A DNA stretch of 64,000 nt. Source: Aminobacter niigataensis. GTDB lineage: Bacteria; Pseudomonadota; Alphaproteobacteria; Rhizobiales; Rhizobiaceae. The notes under the pieces are model-generated. The model did not search any database, was not told the DNA's origin, and saw nothing but the letters and a program-made list of their open reading frames with translations. Shown piece by piece: positions 35,193-44,183 of the stretch (positions are counted from its first letter, which is position 1; every line of letters begins with the position of its first letter). The stretch spans positions 124,001 through 188,000 of the forward strand of contig NZ_JACHOT010000005.1 of NCBI RefSeq assembly GCF_014200015.1, given 5' to 3'. The translations under genes were made by a program, and so were the position numbers.

Positions 35193-35447
35193 TCAGGCGG
35201 AACCTGGATCGCCGCTTCCATCGGGATTGAGAACGCCGAAATCTTGCGACTTCGCCCCCACGCCCGCTTCCAGGAAACCTTCCGCTGCCAATCCTCGACG
35301 CAACAACTCGCGCACTGCGGAAGCCCGGCTCGGCATCCTGCTTTGGAAACGGAAATCCTCGACAGCCGCCAGTTCATCGGCATTGAGCATTATCTGCAGG
35401 CGTTCGCCTCTCTCAAGCTCAGGCATCGACACCACCTTTTTCGGCAT
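35193..35447 (-). CDS. Ribbon-helix-helix DNA-binding protein
   Basis: An 84-residue protein with a ribbon-helix-helix core at about residues 15-52: a short strand (RLQIMLN), helix A (ADELAAVEDFRFQSR) and helix B (SRASAVRELLRRGL). Such proteins are often antitoxins or plasmid/phage regulators. No toxin gene adjoins it, and the 30-residue C-terminal tail has no clear feature. Upstream lies the short inverted repeat GCTA-7-TAGC (35470-35484) in AT-rich DNA, a possible autoregulatory site. It is isolated and antisense to both flanking genes. Confidence 0.7.
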   Translation of the reverse strand: MPKKVVSMPELERGERLQIMLNADELAAVEDFRFQSRMPSRASAVRELLRRGLAAEGFLEAGVGAKSQDFGVLNPDGSGDPGSA

Positions 35448-35583
35448 AAATGTGCTGAATGAGTAAGTGGCTAAAATATGTAGCTTATCCCAAACCTAGT
35501 CAAGACTGTCATGGTCTAAACCGCTGTCGCATTTTCATTCGGCGGCCAAGCCTAACTATGGCCTCTCCAAGCACTTGCATTAT

Positions 35584-35611
35584 TTGACTAACTATATGAT
35601 TTTGTTATTTA
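35584..35611 (+). promoter_or_regulatory. Candidate promoter in an AT-rich island
   Basis: TTGACT at 35584-35589 and TATTTA at 35606-35611, with a 16-base spacer, lie in a strikingly AT-rich patch (about 35575-35640) in an otherwise GC-rich window. It would serve the small gene starting at 35678. Confidence 0.4.
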
Positions 35612-35677
35612 ATTTGAAGATTTTGTTTGCCAAAACCTCATTCTGGAGCGATGATGCGGTATCAAGGAGACACCCAG

Positions 35678-35950
35678 ATGCGCGCACTGTCCCAGGACCT
35701 GAGAAACAAGATATCGGCGGCCGTCGCAGCCGCCAGATCCGCGAGACCTATCAATGTCGTTGCGATCGCGGAGGAGATCCAAAACCGGAACCCGCACGAG
35801 AACGTGGCGTTCGAGGACATCTTGAGTTGTGTCTTGGATATCGCGCAGTGCACCGGGGAGCCGATATTATTTGAGAGGCGGCCCAGCACTGCTGAAGGCG
35901 CCGAAATCAACGGTCGCGCCACGCGATATGCAGGCTCGATCGACAACTAG
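35678..35950 (+). CDS. Small hypothetical protein
   Basis: A 90-residue protein with no recognised family. The sequence looks helical and alanine-rich at the N-terminus (MRALSQDLRNKISAAVAAAR), with a short NVVAIAEEIQNRNPHENVAFEDI segment that resembles a small helix-turn-helix-like turn but is not diagnostic. AAGGAGA precedes the ATG at 35678 at proper spacing; upstream in-frame ATGs at 35651 and 35654 have a weaker GGAG. It follows the AT-rich promoter candidate and lies near the ribbon-helix-helix gene on the other strand. Confidence 0.55.
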   Translation: MRALSQDLRNKISAAVAAARSARPINVVAIAEEIQNRNPHENVAFEDILSCVLDIAQCTGEPILFERRPSTAEGAEINGRATRYAGSIDN

Positions 35951-36156
35951 CTCCGACGTCGCTGGACCGGCTCCGGAAAGGGCCGAGGACGTCGCCCCCG
36001 TCGCACCCGACCCAGTTGAGATGCTCCCGGTCGGGCCGTTGCCCGCCCTCCACTGCGACCGGTGCCGCCTCCTTCCGTCTTGGCGGCGAATCTATTCCGA
36101 CGGAACCACCATGGACGTCGCGCATTTGTGCCAGGAGAGATCCACAGGAGCGCGAT

Positions 36157-36822
36157 ATGAGACCCCTGCTGATAGCCGTGAGCGGCCTTGGTTTGGCGCT
36201 GGTCATGTTCTTGAGTGGGCTGATTGCTGCCACTGCGTTCTTCACGGCCGAGCCGGAACGACAACTCGCCCTGACCACGGACACACACGGCGTTTGGACC
36301 GACCACCCTGTGAAGGTGAATCCAGCAGCGCAAGCATTTGATCGCCTGGCAGCCCGGTCTGCCTTGCAACAATTGCCCGCCAAAGCCCCAACCCAGGTCG
36401 ACGCGACCAGCGTTGTGGCCGACGTCGCGAATATGGAAGGAGCGTCCCCCTCGATCGAGGCCAGCAACCAATCTCAGGACGGTCTACAGGCCGAGACGAT
36501 TGCAGCCCATTTGGAGTGGTGTTCGGAGCGATACCGTTCTTATCGCGCCGACGACAACAGCTACACTGCCTATAGTGGCGGGCGGCGCGAATGCGTCTCG
36601 CCATATTCCGGTGCGGGCAACGATTCAACGGACGGGTACGGTTACGAGGAAACCACATACCGGCCATCGGCAGGGCGAGTCGAACTGGCCTACGTAAACG
36701 AGAAGGCTGATTACGTCAGCGCCGATCATGCAGAGTCCTGCTTCAGCAGGTATCGTTCATATCGATCCGAAGACAACTCCTACCAGCCTTACGATGGTGG
36801 TCCTCGCAGGCAATGCCGCTGA
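36157..36822 (+). CDS. BA14K-like envelope protein with two repeat units
   Basis: A 221-residue exported or membrane-anchored protein. Residues 4-30 form a signal or anchor segment (LLIAVSGLGLALVMFLSGLI). Two cysteine-flanked units, WCSERYRSYRADDNSYTAYS (near residue 125) and CFSRYRSYRSEDNSYQPYDG (near residue 192), match the BA14K motif (C-x-x-RYRSYDPxxxxYxxYDG-x-C) known from a Brucella immunoreactive protein. The usual BA14K protein has one unit; here there are two. The ATG at 36157 follows AGGAG. The function of the family is not well established. Confidence 0.78.
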   Translation: MRPLLIAVSGLGLALVMFLSGLIAATAFFTAEPERQLALTTDTHGVWTDHPVKVNPAAQAFDRLAARSALQQLPAKAPTQVDATSVVADVANMEGASPSIEASNQSQDGLQAETIAAHLEWCSERYRSYRADDNSYTAYSGGRRECVSPYSGAGNDSTDGYGYEETTYRPSAGRVELAYVNEKADYVSADHAESCFSRYRSYRSEDNSYQPYDGGPRRQCR

Positions 36823-36901
36823 ATGACGGGCCTTACCAGAGCGCGGGTAGGCGCCTGCAGTTCGGTTGACAAGCTTTCGTATTCGCCAACCAAGACCCTG
36901 A

Positions 36902-37612
36902 TCAATCCTCTCCGCCCTGCGGATAAGAAATGATCGACAGGAAGCGGATCGGCAACCGGGTCAGCTGTTCGGGGCCGTGCGGGGTGTCGGCTTCGAAGAA
37001 AAGGCTGTCGCCGGGAGCCATATGGTAGAGGTTCGCGCCGTGCCGGTAGGTGATCTCGCCTTCGAGCAGGTAGAGGAACTCCATTCCCGGGTGCTGGAAC
37101 AGCGGGAAGGTGTCGGTGTCGCTGGCCAGGGTGATGAGGTAGGGCTCGACCGACACTGCGCTGGAGCCGGACCCGATATAGCCGAGGAGGTTGTATTGAT
37201 GGCCCGCCCGCGTGCCGCGCCGCTCGACCCCGACGCCTGCCCCCGCCTTGACGAACACGGCGCTGCGCTCTTCCTCGAAGCTCCTGAGCAGCGCGGTCAT
37301 CGGCACGCCGAGTGCCTGGGACAGGGCCTGCAGCGTGGTCAGCGACGCCGAGATGACGCCGTTTTCGATCTTCGACATCATGCCGACCGAGATGCTTGCG
37401 GCGCTGGCGAGCTCGGTGGCGGTCATGCCGTGGCGTTTGCGGCAGGCCCGCACCTCCCGGCCGATCGCCGCCTGCAGTTCGTTCTCCCCAGGTGCGCGAA
37501 CGGCGTGCGGGTCCTGCTGCAGCGGCAGCGATACGGCTTTCCTGCCGGCACCAGCTCCGACCCGGGGGAACCCGACAGGGCGGGCCTGATGTAGGGGGAC
37601 TGAAATACTCAT
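36902..37612 (-). CDS. XRE-family regulator with C-terminal cupin domain
   Basis: A 236-residue regulator. The helix-turn-helix lies at about residues 48-103 (IGREVRACRKRHGMTATELA, SVGMMSKIENGVISASLTTL), and the cupin at about 160-230 (PGMEFLYLLEGEITYRH, MAPGDSLFFEADTPHG). The cupin presumably binds a small effector. The start at 37612 follows AGGAGG. It is the last minus-strand gene of the urease cluster, 60 bases after the hupE/ureJ-like stop, and is a clear paralogue of the XRE-cupin gene at 59466. Regulation of the nitrogen cluster is inferred from position. Confidence 0.88.
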   Translation of the reverse strand: MSISVPLHQARPVGFPRVGAGAGRKAVSLPLQQDPHAVRAPGENELQAAIGREVRACRKRHGMTATELASAASISVGMMSKIENGVISASLTTLQALSQALGVPMTALLRSFEEERSAVFVKAGAGVGVERRGTRAGHQYNLLGYIGSGSSAVSVEPYLITLASDTDTFPLFQHPGMEFLYLLEGEITYRHGANLYHMAPGDSLFFEADTPHGPEQLTRLPIRFLSIISYPQGGED

Positions 37613-37672
37613 CCTGGCACCTCCTGTCGGGCATACGCGTTGTGCTGCGCTCGCGCAGCGGCAGATGGCTTC

Positions 37673-38275
37673 TCAGACGAGACCGGTCACCACGCCGACA
37701 CCGGCGACAGCCGCCACTGCGCCGAGCGAACGGACAAGCAGCGCGCCCCTCGCCCCGCCCTTGCCGTCGAGCAGCAAGCCGAAGCCGAGGCCCGCCGCAT
37801 GCAGCGTTGCGGTCGCCAGCACAAAGCCCAGGCCATAGACCAGGCCGCTGGCGCTCTCCGGCATCTCGGCGCCGTGGGCATAACCGTGGAAGACCGCAAA
37901 GAAACCGACCAGCGCCATGGCGGCAGCTACTCCGGCCCGCAGGTTGAAGGCGACAACGCCGCCGAGAACGACGATGGACAGGCCGATGCCGAGCTCGACG
38001 AAGGGCACGGCGATGCCGGCAAGGCCAAGCACCCCACCCAGCACCATCACCGCAACGAAGCTCGCCGGCACCAGCCAGCGGGCCCGGCCGCCAAGTTGGG
38101 ACGCGAACAGGCCGACCATGACCATGGCAAGGACGTGGTCGAGCCCGCCCAGCGGATGAGCAAAGCCGTGGGCGAAACCATCGACATGACCGACACCTGT
38201 ATGAGCGTTGGCGAGGCTTGGCGCCAGGGCGAAGGCGGCCAGCGCGGCGGACCTGGCGAGAGACTTGGTGTTCAT
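37673..38275 (-). CDS. ureJ: HupE/UreJ-family membrane protein (urease-linked copy)
   Basis: A 200-residue inner-membrane protein thought to import nickel for urease. A signal-like N-terminus ends near ANAHTGVGH; the His-rich GHVDGFAHGFAHPLGGLDHVLAM stretch contains the family HPxxGxDH motif at about residues 40-47. Six hydrophobic segments follow, with FHGYAHGAE in the middle. It directly follows ureD in the urease operon. A second member lies at 52186 in the hydrolase module. Confidence 0.9.
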   Translation of the reverse strand: MNTKSLARSAALAAFALAPSLANAHTGVGHVDGFAHGFAHPLGGLDHVLAMVMVGLFASQLGGRARWLVPASFVAVMVLGGVLGLAGIAVPFVELGIGLSIVVLGGVVAFNLRAGVAAAMALVGFFAVFHGYAHGAEMPESASGLVYGLGFVLATATLHAAGLGFGLLLDGKGGARGALLVRSLGAVAAVAGVGVVTGLV

Positions 38276-38314
38276 GATCGGCTTTCCTTCACGGTTGCGA
38301 TGTGAGTGCGGTTG

Positions 38315-39193
38315 TCATTTGCGTCGTGGCACTGGCTGGATACCGAAGGCCGCGGCCACGGCGAGCTCGAAAAGGCTTTCGCCGATGCTGCGGGCAGCGA
38401 TCGCATCGGCCGCCAGGCAGCGCAGGCCAAAGCCCGCCCCATTGGCAAGTGCGCTCACCCCTACGATCGCCGAGGCCATATCGTTCAGCGCGACAAGTGC
38501 TTCGGCTGCCGGAAGCCGGGTGGGATCGCCCAACAGCATGAAGTTGGACACGACCTTCCAGCCGCCGATGGGCGAAGCCGGCCCTGCGATATCTGCGCCG
38601 CTCACTTCGAGATTGTCGCGCACGAGCAGCCGGCCTGCCGCGTCGCGGATCGAGACATCGGAGCCAAGCCGGTCGAAGGAACGCAAGCGCCCCTCCGGAT
38701 CGTGGCAGGTAAAGGCATCGGACAATAACAGCACGGCGCCGGGCGCGAGCCGGGCCCGGAGTGTGCTTGAACTGGATGCACCGGGAAACAGCACCAGCGG
38801 ATCGGGCGTCACGGCCAGGAATGCATTCTCTTCCAGGACAATCTCGGTCACTTGGTGCGCCGGCTGGCCATGGCAGTCATGAACGACAGTTGCCGCCTGG
38901 GTGGTGATATGGGCTGCCGCACCGGCACCGAGCTCGTAGCGGCTCGTCAGCCTGTCGTCACGATAAAGCCCGCCCGAGGAAGACTGCTGATAGACCGTCA
39001 GCAGCGAGGGAATGGCTCTATCGAGCGCGAACGGCCGTGTCATGTGGAACGGGTAGCAAACGAACTGGCGGCCCAGATGGGTGCGCGCGCCGTGGCGGGA
39101 GAAGGCGAGCTCGAAACGGCCACAGCGTGCCTCGGCCTGGCGCGGCTGTACCAGAGCGTAGGTAGCAGGCGGTTGGGGCCAATGGCTCGTCAT
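38315..39193 (-). CDS. ureD: Urease accessory protein UreD
   Basis: A scaffold that binds the urease apoenzyme and helps UreF and UreG deliver nickel. The 292-residue protein carries UreD features such as [35 protein letters not shown] and [23 protein letters not shown]. It overlaps ureG by 4 bases (ATGA). Its place at the end of the cluster is unusual compared with the common ureD-ureABC order, but the gene is intact. Confidence 0.93.
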   Translation of the reverse strand: MTSHWPQPPATYALVQPRQAEARCGRFELAFSRHGARTHLGRQFVCYPFHMTRPFALDRAIPSLLTVYQQSSSGGLYRDDRLTSRYELGAGAAAHITTQAATVVHDCHGQPAHQVTEIVLEENAFLAVTPDPLVLFPGASSSSTLRARLAPGAVLLLSDAFTCHDPEGRLRSFDRLGSDVSIRDAAGRLLVRDNLEVSGADIAGPASPIGGWKVVSNFMLLGDPTRLPAAEALVALNDMASAIVGVSALANGAGFGLRCLAADAIAARSIGESLFELAVAAAFGIQPVPRRK

Positions 39194-39837
39194 CTGAACA
39201 ACACGTCCGAAACGATGCGGTCGGCGATCGCGTCGATCCCGTTATTGCTGCGGCAATTGGTGAGCGCCATCGGCCGGCCAGCCCGCGCGGTTGCGGCTTG
39301 CGCTGCCATCGCCTCGAGATCGACGCCGACATAGGGGGCGAGATCGGTCTTGTTGACCACCAGCAGGTCGCATTTGAGGACGCCGGGACCCTTCTTGCGC
39401 GGAATGTCGTCGCCGCCGGCAACGTCGATGACGAACATCCACCAGTCGACAAGATCGAGCGAGAAGGTAGAGGCGAGATTGTCGCCGCCGCTCTCGATGA
39501 GGATCAGCTCGACATCGGGAAACAGCACTTCCAGATCGTCGGCGGCGGCGATGTTGAGCGTCGGATCCTCGCGGATGACGGTGTGCGGGCAGGCGCCCGC
39601 CTCGACGGCTGCGACGCGAGCCGGGTCGATCAGGCCCGAGCGGCGGATGCGTTCGGCATCCTCGGCCGTCACCAGATCGTTGGTGACGATCGCCAGCGAC
39701 ACGCCGCGCGCGGCAAAGGCCGGGATCAGCCGTTCGATCAGTGCCGTCTTGCCGGAACCGACGGGCCCGCCGATGCCGATGCGGGCAGCCCCCACGCGCG
39801 AGGCTGACGATGTAGCGGAAGAAGTCCTGGCGTCCAT
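39190..39837 (-). CDS. ureG: Urease accessory GTPase UreG
   Basis: The GTPase that powers nickel insertion into urease. The 215-residue protein has P-loop [17 protein letters not shown] (residues 21-37), the nickel-binding CPH motif in [25 protein letters not shown], and the guanine-specificity motif [12 protein letters not shown]. It begins 4 bases after the ureC stop and overlaps ureD. Confidence 0.96.
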   Translation of the reverse strand: MDARTSSATSSASRVGAARIGIGGPVGSGKTALIERLIPAFAARGVSLAIVTNDLVTAEDAERIRRSGLIDPARVAAVEAGACPHTVIREDPTLNIAAADDLEVLFPDVELILIESGGDNLASTFSLDLVDWWMFVIDVAGGDDIPRKKGPGVLKCDLLVVNKTDLAPYVGVDLEAMAAQAATARAGRPMALTNCRSNNGIDAIADRIVSDVLFR

Positions 39838-39841
39838 GATA

Positions 39842-41554
39842 TTACCTCAGCATGTAGCGTTGGGTCAGCGGCAGCTCATGCGCCGGCTCGCAGGTGGCGA
39901 GTTCGCCGTCGACAAAGACATCGAAGGTCTGCGGATCGACGCGAATGTTGGGACAGGCATCGTTGCGCAGCATGTCCTTCTTCGTGAGGCCGCGATTGCC
40001 GCGCGACGGCAGCAGCGCCTTCTTCAGGTCGAGCGTCGCGGCAAGGCCCCGGTCGATGGCAAGCGGATTGACGAAGCAGGCCGAGAGCGCCTGCTTGGCG
40101 CGTCCGAAGGCGCCCCATTGCGGGCGCAGCAACAGCGGCTCGCAGGTCATCAGCGACGCGGCGCTGTCGCCCATGGCACCCCAGGCGATGAAACCGCCCT
40201 TGATCACCAGTTCCGGCTTGATGCCGAAGAAGGCAGGCCGCCAGATCACGATGTCGGCCATCTTGCCGTCTTCGAGCGAACCGACATGCTCGGCGATGCC
40301 GAAGGTGCGGGCTGCATTGATGGTGTATTTGGCGACGTAGCGCTTGATGCGTTCGTTGTCGCCAAAGCGCGTCGCCTCCTCAGGCAGGCGGCCACGCTGC
40401 TTCTTCATCTTGTCGGCAAGTTGCCAAGTGCGGCAGATCACCTCGTTGATGCGGCCCATGCCCTGGCTGTCGGAGCCGAGCATCGAGATCGCGCCGATAT
40501 CGTGCAGGATATCCTCGGCAGCGATGGTCTGGGCGCGGATGCGGCTTTCGGCAAAGGCGACATCCTCGGGGATCGCCGGGTTGAGGTGATGGCACACCAT
40601 CGTCATGTCGAGGTGTTCGTCGAAGGTGTTGACGGTGTAGGGGTTGGTCGGGTTGGTCGAGGACGGCAGGCACCACGGCACGCCGGCGACACTGATGATG
40701 TCCGGCGCGTGGCCACCGCCGGCACCTTCGGTGTGGTACATGTGGATGGTGCGGCCGTTGATGGCGGCGAGCGTATCTTCGAGGAAGCCGGATTCGTTCA
40801 GCGTATCGGTGTGGATCTGGACCGGGAAATCGAGCTGGTCGGCCACCGTCAGGCAGGTGTCGATCGACGCTGGCATGGTGCCCCAGTCCTCATGGAGCTT
40901 GAGGCCAAGGCAACCGGTCTCGATCTGCTCGACCAGAGAGGCCGGCTTGTGCGAATTGCCGCGGCCGAGGAAGCCAAAATTGATCGGCCACTCTTCCGCC
41001 GCCTGCAGCATCTTGCCGACATTGAACGGTCCGCCGCAATCGATGCCGACGGTGATCGGCCCGAGCGAACCGCCGAGCATGGTGGTGATGCCCGAGGCAA
41101 TGGCATGATCGCACAATTGCGCGCTGTCGAAATGCACGTGCACGTCGAGCGCGCCGGCGGTGGCGATCAGGCCTTCGCAGTCGCGCACCGTGGTTGCCGC
41201 CGACACGATCAGTCGCGGGTCGACACCGTCCATGATTGCCGGATTGCCGGCCTTGCCGATGCCGACGATCTTGCCGTCCCGGATGCCGAGATCGCCCTTG
41301 ACGATGCCGACCACGGCATCGATCACGGTGACGTTGCACAACAGGAAGTCGAGCGCGCCCTCGGCACTGGTGACGCCGGCGGCAAGGCCGGCTCCGTCAC
41401 GCAAGGTCTTGCCGCCGCCATGCAGGCATTCGTCGCCATAGACGGCATAGTCCTTTTCGACGACAGCGACGAGCGAGGTGTCGCCGAGACGGAAGCCGTC
41501 GCCGGTGGTCGGGCCATACATTGCCGCATAATCGCGGCGTGACAGGGTTGCCAT
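39842..41554 (-). CDS. ureC: Urease alpha subunit
   Basis: The catalytic subunit, which hydrolyses urea to ammonia and carbamate at a dinickel site. It has 570 residues, normal for UreC. The segment [15 protein letters not shown] contains the carbamylated lysine, with [16 protein letters not shown] and [14 protein letters not shown] (mobile flap with its catalytic histidine), and [12 protein letters not shown] with the last aspartate ligand. All key residues appear intact. It sits between ureAB and ureG. Confidence 0.98.
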   Translation of the reverse strand: MATLSRRDYAAMYGPTTGDGFRLGDTSLVAVVEKDYAVYGDECLHGGGKTLRDGAGLAAGVTSAEGALDFLLCNVTVIDAVVGIVKGDLGIRDGKIVGIGKAGNPAIMDGVDPRLIVSAATTVRDCEGLIATAGALDVHVHFDSAQLCDHAIASGITTMLGGSLGPITVGIDCGGPFNVGKMLQAAEEWPINFGFLGRGNSHKPASLVEQIETGCLGLKLHEDWGTMPASIDTCLTVADQLDFPVQIHTDTLNESGFLEDTLAAINGRTIHMYHTEGAGGGHAPDIISVAGVPWCLPSSTNPTNPYTVNTFDEHLDMTMVCHHLNPAIPEDVAFAESRIRAQTIAAEDILHDIGAISMLGSDSQGMGRINEVICRTWQLADKMKKQRGRLPEEATRFGDNERIKRYVAKYTINAARTFGIAEHVGSLEDGKMADIVIWRPAFFGIKPELVIKGGFIAWGAMGDSAASLMTCEPLLLRPQWGAFGRAKQALSACFVNPLAIDRGLAATLDLKKALLPSRGNRGLTKKDMLRNDACPNIRVDPQTFDVFVDGELATCEPAHELPLTQRYMLR

Positions 41555-41568
41555 GATCGTTCCTCCCC

Positions 41569-42264
41569 TCAGGCGCCGCGGAAGCCGCGGGCGCGGGCGT
41601 TATCAAGGGCAGCGGCCTTCACCGCCGCATCGTCGGCCGAGCCGTTCGACAGCCCGTTGAGGCCGGAGAGCTGTTGCTGCCCGCCGAAAGTGGTGAGCGG
41701 CACGTCCTTCTCCTGTCCGGGCTCGAAACGCACCGCCGTGCCGGCGGCAATGTCCAGGCGCATGCCGAAGGCGGCTGCGCGGTCGAAGTCGAGCGCCTTG
41801 TTGACCTCGAAGAAATGGTAATGGCTGCCGATCTGCACCGGACGGTCGCCAGTGTTGACCACCTTCAGAGTGAGCTTGCGGCGCCCGGCGTTCAGCTCGA
41901 TCTCGCCCTCTTCGGTGATGATGGCGCCTGGCTCGAGGTCGTCGGCAACAGCACCGGCGGCCGGTCGCAGCGGCTCATGCACGGTGACCAGCTTGGTGCC
42001 GTCGCGGAACGTCGCCTCGATCTGCAGCATCGGCAGCATCGCCGCCACGCCGGGCATGACGTCAGCCTGGGTCAGGATAGCGGAGCCGATCGACATCATC
42101 TCGGCGACCGAGCGCCCTTCCCTGGCGCCTTCGAGGATCTCGTCGGAAATGAGCGCGACCGCTTCGGGATAGTTGAGCAACAACCCCTTTGCCCGTCGTT
42201 TGCGCGCAAGTTCGGCCGCCGTGTAGATGGTCAGGCGTTCAAGTTCGGTCGGGGTCAGCAACAT
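41569..42264 (-). CDS. ureAB: Fused urease gamma-beta subunit (UreA-UreB)
   Basis: A 231-residue fusion of the two small urease subunits. Residues 1 to about 100 are UreA ([40 protein letters not shown]) and residues 110-215 are UreB ([54 protein letters not shown]). Fusions are known in Helicobacter-type ureases and in some rhizobia. The UreB half carries a C-terminal extension of about 25 residues ([20 protein letters not shown]). It is followed by ureC after a gap of 14 bases. Confidence 0.96.
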   Translation of the reverse strand: MLLTPTELERLTIYTAAELARKRRAKGLLLNYPEAVALISDEILEGAREGRSVAEMMSIGSAILTQADVMPGVAAMLPMLQIEATFRDGTKLVTVHEPLRPAAGAVADDLEPGAIITEEGEIELNAGRRKLTLKVVNTGDRPVQIGSHYHFFEVNKALDFDRAAAFGMRLDIAAGTAVRFEPGQEKDVPLTTFGGQQQLSGLNGLSNGSADDAAVKAAALDNARARGFRGA

Positions 42265-42279
42265 GGCGTGCGCTCCTCA

Positions 42280-42963
42280 TCAATTCGAAAACAGGCGCTG
42301 GCCGGACACGCCGTGCATGGCGACCGCGATCTCGCAAAGCGGCGTGAACGAACGCAACGCCTCGCCATCGGCGACCGGCCTGCTGCCCGCGGCTTCGATC
42401 GCGGGCAGCGCCCGGGCCATCGAAGCCTGGGCGTCGATGGCCCCGATCAGGCCGAGCCGCACCGCAGCCGTCGCCAACGAGGCGACCATCTGGTAGCCGC
42501 CGATCGCAACGGCAGTCGCCTCGTCGAGGCCGAGCGCCTGCCACACAAGGCCCTGGACGACGGCGAGGTGGCCGCAGGCGCTGCCATTGCGGACCATTCC
42601 GCGATAGGCAGTTGCTCCCTTGGTTCCCAGACGCCCGTGGGTAGTCAGGAGGGCCGTGCCGTTGCGGCGCGAGCCCAACCGCAGCCCCTCGACGAAGGTC
42701 GAGGCCTCGACCTCGCTGTCCAGTTCGGCAAGTGCGTCGAGATCGCCGGCAAGCCGAAACGCCCGCACCAGCGCGACACGGTCCGCGTCCGCCCAGCGGT
42801 GGCGGATCTGGATGTCTACGAAATCGGCGAAATCGAATGCACCCAACCGGTCGGCCAGCGATGACGATGCCTCCAGCCCTTGCGAAAAAGCAAAGCCGCC
42901 TGACGGGAATTGCCCGTCGGCATGCTGCAGGGCGACGAGCAGATTTGTTGCCGAAAGGCTCAT
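42280..42963 (-). CDS. ureF: Urease accessory protein UreF
   Basis: Acts with UreD and UreG to activate urease. The 227-residue, mostly helical protein has the typical N-terminal ALQHADGQFPSGGFAFSQGLE motif at residues 12-32. It overlaps the ureE gene by 4 bases and is followed by ureAB. Nothing unusual is seen. Confidence 0.95.
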   Translation of the reverse strand: MSLSATNLLVALQHADGQFPSGGFAFSQGLEASSSLADRLGAFDFADFVDIQIRHRWADADRVALVRAFRLAGDLDALAELDSEVEASTFVEGLRLGSRRNGTALLTTHGRLGTKGATAYRGMVRNGSACGHLAVVQGLVWQALGLDEATAVAIGGYQMVASLATAAVRLGLIGAIDAQASMARALPAIEAAGSRPVADGEALRSFTPLCEIAVAMHGVSGQRLFSN

Positions 42964-43412
42964 TCGGCCTCCTCCGTCAGCTTGACCCGACCGCCCGAGA
43001 CCAGGGCTTCGATGCGCGCGGCATAGGCCGAGGCCGGCCCATCCTGCGCCACCAGAAGATCCTCGCCGTCGAAACGCACCCGCCAGTGGAGATTGCCGGC
43101 GTGATAGCCGAGTTCCAGCGCATCGCTGGCCGAGTGCGGCGTGATCCTCAGCCAGCGCTGCTCGCCGGCCCTGACGATCACCGCGCGATGGTCGTCGAGC
43201 ACTAGGACAGCACCGTCGTGCAGCTTCTGGTCGCGCGGCAGGGTGATCGCCACCTCTTCGCCCTTGTCCGTCCGCGCCATCAGCCGCCGCCGGTCGAGAT
43301 CGCCGGCCGCGACCGTCACGAACTCGACCGCATGGTGATGTTCGAGATGGTGGATGGCCTCGTGCAAGGCCGGATCGCTTCGGCTGCCTAGAACACTTTC
43401 AACTCGCAGCAT
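42960..43412 (-). CDS. ureE: Urease nickel metallochaperone UreE
   Basis: Delivers nickel to the UreG-UreD-UreF complex. The 150-residue protein has the N-terminal half (LRVESVLGSRSDPALHEA) with a short internal histidine patch HHLEHHHAVEF and the C-terminal metal-binding domain, including LELGYHAGNLHWRVRFDGED with the conserved GYHxGN nickel histidine. It lacks the long His-rich C-terminal tail seen in Klebsiella UreE. It is the first gene of the ure cluster. Confidence 0.93.
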   Translation of the reverse strand: MLRVESVLGSRSDPALHEAIHHLEHHHAVEFVTVAAGDLDRRRLMARTDKGEEVAITLPRDQKLHDGAVLVLDDHRAVIVRAGEQRWLRITPHSASDALELGYHAGNLHWRVRFDGEDLLVAQDGPASAYAARIEALVSGGRVKLTEEAE

Positions 43413-43487
43413 CTCAAAATCCTCTCTGCTCTAGACCATTCGTCGGTGTCATCGGATATCCCGACTGCCAAAAAAGCCACGGCGGCT

Positions 43488-44183
43488 CTAAAGGCTCATA
43501 TGCTTGTGGATCAGCTCGTTGCTGAGGTCGGCGGTTTCGCCAGCTGCAGCGACTTGTCCCTTTTCGAGGATGGCAAATCGATGCGCAGCAGTGCGCGCAA
43601 AGCGTATCTTCTGCTCGACGAGGATGATGGTCAGCCCATGATCCCGGTTGAGCGAAATAATCGCTTTTTCGATGTGCTCGACGATGTTCGGCTGGATGCC
43701 CTCAGTCGGTTCATCGAGGACAAGAATGCTTGGATCCGTAGCGAGTGCCCGTGCAATCGCCAGTTGCTGCTGCTGGCCGCCGGAAAGATTGGTGCCACGT
43801 CGGTTCAGATGATCTTTCAAGAAGGGAAACAGGGTCCAGACCAACGGAGGGACCGACATCTGGCGATCCGTCCGCGCGTTGCAGCCAAGCAGGATATTGT
43901 CGAGCACGCTGAGCCCTGGCACGATTTCACGCCCCTGGGGCACATAACCGATGCCGCGCCGCGCACGTTCATAGGTAAGGTCCCGGCTGATCTCGGTGCC
44001 TTCGAACTCGATCGCGCCCTTGGTCTGCACGGTGATGCCGAGCAGGCTGCGCAACAGGGTCGTCTTGCCTACGCCGTTGCGCCCCATGATGCAGAAGACC
44101 TCGCCCTTGCGGATTTCAAGGTTGAGATCGTGGATGATGTGGCTGGTTCCGTAGAACACGTTGAGGTCTTTGAATTTAAGCAT
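43488..44183 (-). CDS. urtE: Urea/amide ABC transporter, ATP-binding protein UrtE
   Basis: One of two ATPases of the importer, 231 residues, of the LivF/UrtE group. Walker A is GRNGVGKTT, the signature is LSGGQQQQLAIARAL and Walker B is ILVLDEPTEG, followed by IILVEQ, typical for HAAT-family ATPases. The ATG at 44183 was chosen over an upstream frame; it overlaps urtD by 8 bases. The stop is 75 bases before ureE; a weak hairpin (AGCC-5-GGCT at 43475-43487 with a T-run on the minus strand) lies in the gap. Confidence 0.93.
   Translation of the reverse strand: MLKFKDLNVFYGTSHIIHDLNLEIRKGEVFCIMGRNGVGKTTLLRSLLGITVQTKGAIEFEGTEISRDLTYERARRGIGYVPQGREIVPGLSVLDNILLGCNARTDRQMSVPPLVWTLFPFLKDHLNRRGTNLSGGQQQQLAIARALATDPSILVLDEPTEGIQPNIVEHIEKAIISLNRDHGLTIILVEQKIRFARTAAHRFAILEKGQVAAAGETADLSNELIHKHMSL

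Noticed and set aside
35193-35447. Toxin-antitoxin pair at the ribbon-helix-helix gene
   Set aside because: No adjacent ORF on the same strand resembles a toxin; the gene appears solitary.
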